Part shown: one piece after another, positions 42,077 to 43,125 of the stretch | How the letters are laid out: each line of letters begins with the position of its first letter | Numbering within the stretch: position 1 is the first letter of the stretch | From: Streptomyces sp. SolWspMP-5a-2 | GTDB lineage: Bacteria; Actinomycetota; Actinomycetes; Streptomycetales; Streptomycetaceae | DNA length: 43,125 nucleotides | NCBI RefSeq assembly: GCF_900091845.1 | Contig: NZ_FMCI01000327.1 | Coordinates: 1-43,125 of the forward strand | Reading direction: 5' to 3' | Program-made: the position numbers and the translations under genes | Notes under the pieces: generated by a model | Seen by the model: the letters and a program-made list of their open reading frames with translations, nothing else | Database searches by the model: none | What the model was told of the DNA's origin: nothing

Positions 42077-42516
42077 GCCGCCGCCCTCCGCTCCGTCGTC
42101 CGCCCGGTTGACGAGTGTCGTGTCCACCATTCCCGCAGCCCTTCCCTCACGGCGCGGACGTCGCGGTCCGTGCCCAGCAGTTCGAATCGGTACAGCTCCG
42201 GGACCCGGCACTTCGCCGAGATCACCCGCCCGGCCAGGCAGTAGTCGGCGCCGAAGTTGGTGTTGCCGGAGGCGATGACCCCGCGCAGCAGCGTCCGGTT
42301 GGCCTCGATGTTCAGGAAGCGGATCACCTGCCTGGGGACCGCACCGGCGTGTTCGCCGCCGCCGTAGGTCGGTGTGATCAGCACGTACGGCTCGGTCACC
42401 AGCGGCATGCCCTCGCGCCGCGGGTGCAGGGGGATGCGGGTGGCCGGGAGTCCCAGCCTCTCCACGAAGCGCCTGGTGTTCTCCGAGACGCTGGAGAAAT
42501 ACACGAGACCGCTCAT
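42073..42516 (-). CDS. nrdI: Flavodoxin-like NrdI, activator of class Ib RNR
   Basis: A 147-residue flavodoxin-like protein that supplies superoxide to build the Mn-tyrosyl radical of NrdF. FMN loops: VYFSSVSENTRRFVERL at the N-terminus, TPTYGGGE, and ASGNTNFGADYCLAG. ATG 42516; an upstream extension in frame is non-conserved. First gene of nrdI-nrdE-nrdF, with 184 bp to the riboswitch 3' edge. No nrdH is seen. Confidence 0.93.
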   Translation of the reverse strand: MSGLVYFSSVSENTRRFVERLGLPATRIPLHPRREGMPLVTEPYVLITPTYGGGEHAGAVPRQVIRFLNIEANRTLLRGVIASGNTNFGADYCLAGRVISAKCRVPELYRFELLGTDRDVRAVREGLREWWTRHSSTGRTTERRAAA

Positions 42517-42699
42517 CGGCCGCCGTCTCCTCTCGCTCGTTCCCGTGTCGTCCGGGGACCGGCGGGGGAGGAGCGGCGTGACGGGTACGGCGGAGGGCGG
42601 GGGTGGCGAACCGTGTCGCCGCACCCGCGTCCGTGCGTCCGCTGCCTGGCCCTCCCTCGGGGCCCCGGAGCGCGCACACCGCTGTCCGGCGTGCGCACC

Positions 42700-42892
42700 G
42701 GTGGCAGGTCTTCGGACTCGCGGGCGCGTCTCGTGTCGTACGAGACCCCTACTGGCCGTCGCTTCCCGGGCCCGTTGTCCGGACCCAGTGCGTAGGACGG
42801 CGGTCGTTCCCGCTCACCGCTGCGGGGCAGTCCCGGTCTTGCACCGGGTTCCCTCTTGCGACGCCGGACACGGCTGTGCCCGGCGAACCACC
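42700..42892 (-). promoter_or_regulatory. Cobalamin (B12) riboswitch upstream of nrdIEF
   Basis: Read on the minus strand the consensus blocks appear in order: GGTGG (P1), GGGAACCCGGTGCAAGACC with GGGACTGCCCCGC, a GTGAGCGGGAACGA stretch, GGAAGCGACGGCCAGTAG (B12-box core), GAGTCCGAAGACCTGCC and the closing CCACC. This is the aptamer class that binds adenosylcobalamin and lowers expression. It fits an RNR operon that is only needed when the B12-dependent class II enzyme cannot work. Confidence 0.88.
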
Positions 42893-42902
42893 AGCAACAT
42901 CA

Positions 42903-42949
42903 ACACTACATCTAGAACCCGGCGAGCGCGCGCATCCCAGATGTTGTGT
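42903..42949 (-). promoter_or_regulatory. Two NrdR boxes, 31 bp apart
   Basis: ACACTACATCTAGAAC (42903-42918) and, on the other strand, ACACAACATCTGGGAT (42934-42949) match the ACACwAyAT... half of the NrdR consensus. Their 31-bp centre spacing (three helical turns) is that usual for paired NrdR boxes. They lie where the promoter of nrdIEF should be. NrdR represses RNR genes when ATP/dATP signals are high. Confidence 0.75.
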
Positions 42950-42959
42950 CGCGAGAAAA

Positions 42960-42977
42960 ACTTAGGTATACCTAAGT
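42960..42977. promoter_or_regulatory. DtxR/MntR-type palindromic box
   Basis: ACTTAGGTATACCTAAGT is an exact 18-bp palindrome. TTAGG...CCTAA half sites are the hallmark of DtxR/IdeR and MntR operators. It lies just upstream of the NrdR boxes, so iron- or manganese-dependent control of nrdIEF is likely; even spacing between halves differs from the odd-centred iron box. Confidence 0.6.
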
Positions 42978-43025
42978 CACGATCTCCGGCGGGCCGCCGC
43001 CGGTGCCCCGGCGTGCCGCGCGCTC

Positions 43026-43108
43026 GGGAGACCGCGGCTCGGCACGGCGCCGCATGGGGCGGCACGGGTCGGCAAGAGGCCGCACGGTTCGGCACGGGCC
43101 GGGCCGAC
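43026..43108. repeat. Degenerate TCGGCACG/GCCGCA repeats at window end
   Basis: TCGGCA followed by GGCGCCGCAT-, AGAGGCCGCAC- or CGGGCCGG-like stretches recurs about every 20-30 bp. No gene is supported in 42978-43125; the minus-strand frame there is low-complexity and has no coding signal. Confidence 0.4.
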
Positions 43109-43125
43109 GCCGCGTGTGCGCGGGG

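Noticed and set aside
42814..43095. 93-codon minus-strand frame at the right end
   Set aside because: Composed of repeat-derived Arg/Ala/Pro and overlaps the riboswitch and NrdR boxes.

Overview
The window is actinomycete DNA, most probably from a Streptomyces. Coding regions are very GC-rich, GTG and TTG starts are frequent, genes overlap by ATGA, and the gene families are typical: F420-type oxidoreductase, RICIN lectin, PrpR-like regulator and a B12-controlled nrd operon. It has two unlike halves. A 3' fragment of a tRNA-Pro(GGG) gene at 20382-20424, followed by a tRNA-type terminator, looks like an attR. This suggests that everything to its left (1-20381) is an integrated island and everything to its right is resident chromosome.

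Island side. 139-2298 holds decayed genes: a TetR C-terminal piece and a frameshifted remnant of a Wadjet (type III-like) plasmid-defence operon (JetC C-terminus and JetD). 2438-5222 is a small redox/hydrolase operon (SDR, SRPBCC, metallo-beta-lactamase fold) with a divergent MarR regulator and a palindromic operator between them. 5356-15664 is a complete type I-E CRISPR-Cas locus on the minus strand: a short transmembrane protein, a natural Cas3-Cse1(Cas8e) fusion, Cse2, Cas7e, Cas5e, Cas6e, Cas1, Cas2, then five repeats with four spacers and an abutting long hairpin. 15.7-16.8 kb holds an orphan I-E-like repeat and an IS5-type transposase scrap. 16838-19000 is the most interesting part: three co-directional genes encoding a small helical cytosolic protein, a three-pass membrane protein and a substrate-binding lipoprotein. 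The C-terminal tail of the first and the N-terminal tail of the second share a short motif (TA..S.AIGSVG..ATF). This is the architecture expected of amyloid-motif signalling, so I propose a lipoprotein-sensor, membrane-receptor, cytosolic-effector relay. 19.0-20.4 kb is degraded, partly AT-rich DNA.

Chromosome side. A TetR and a DedA-like membrane protein are followed by a secreted RICIN-lectin protein, an MFS transporter and a divergent CGNR-type regulator. 26115-31497 is a five-gene minus-strand operon (KAS III, class III aminotransferase, acyl-CoA dehydrogenase-like, hotdog thioesterase, PGM1-like ATP-grasp ligase). It looks like a compact biosynthetic cluster for an amide- or peptide-type metabolite; I do not recognise its product. 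An F420-type oxidoreductase follows. A PrpR-like regulator then diverges from prpD-prpB-prpC, the methylcitrate cycle for propionyl-CoA disposal. The right end is a class Ib ribonucleotide reductase operon (nrdI-nrdE-nrdF). Its 5' region stacks a DtxR/MntR-type palindrome, two NrdR boxes 31 bp apart and a cobalamin riboswitch.

All assignments come from reading the sequence and from family knowledge; no database search was run.
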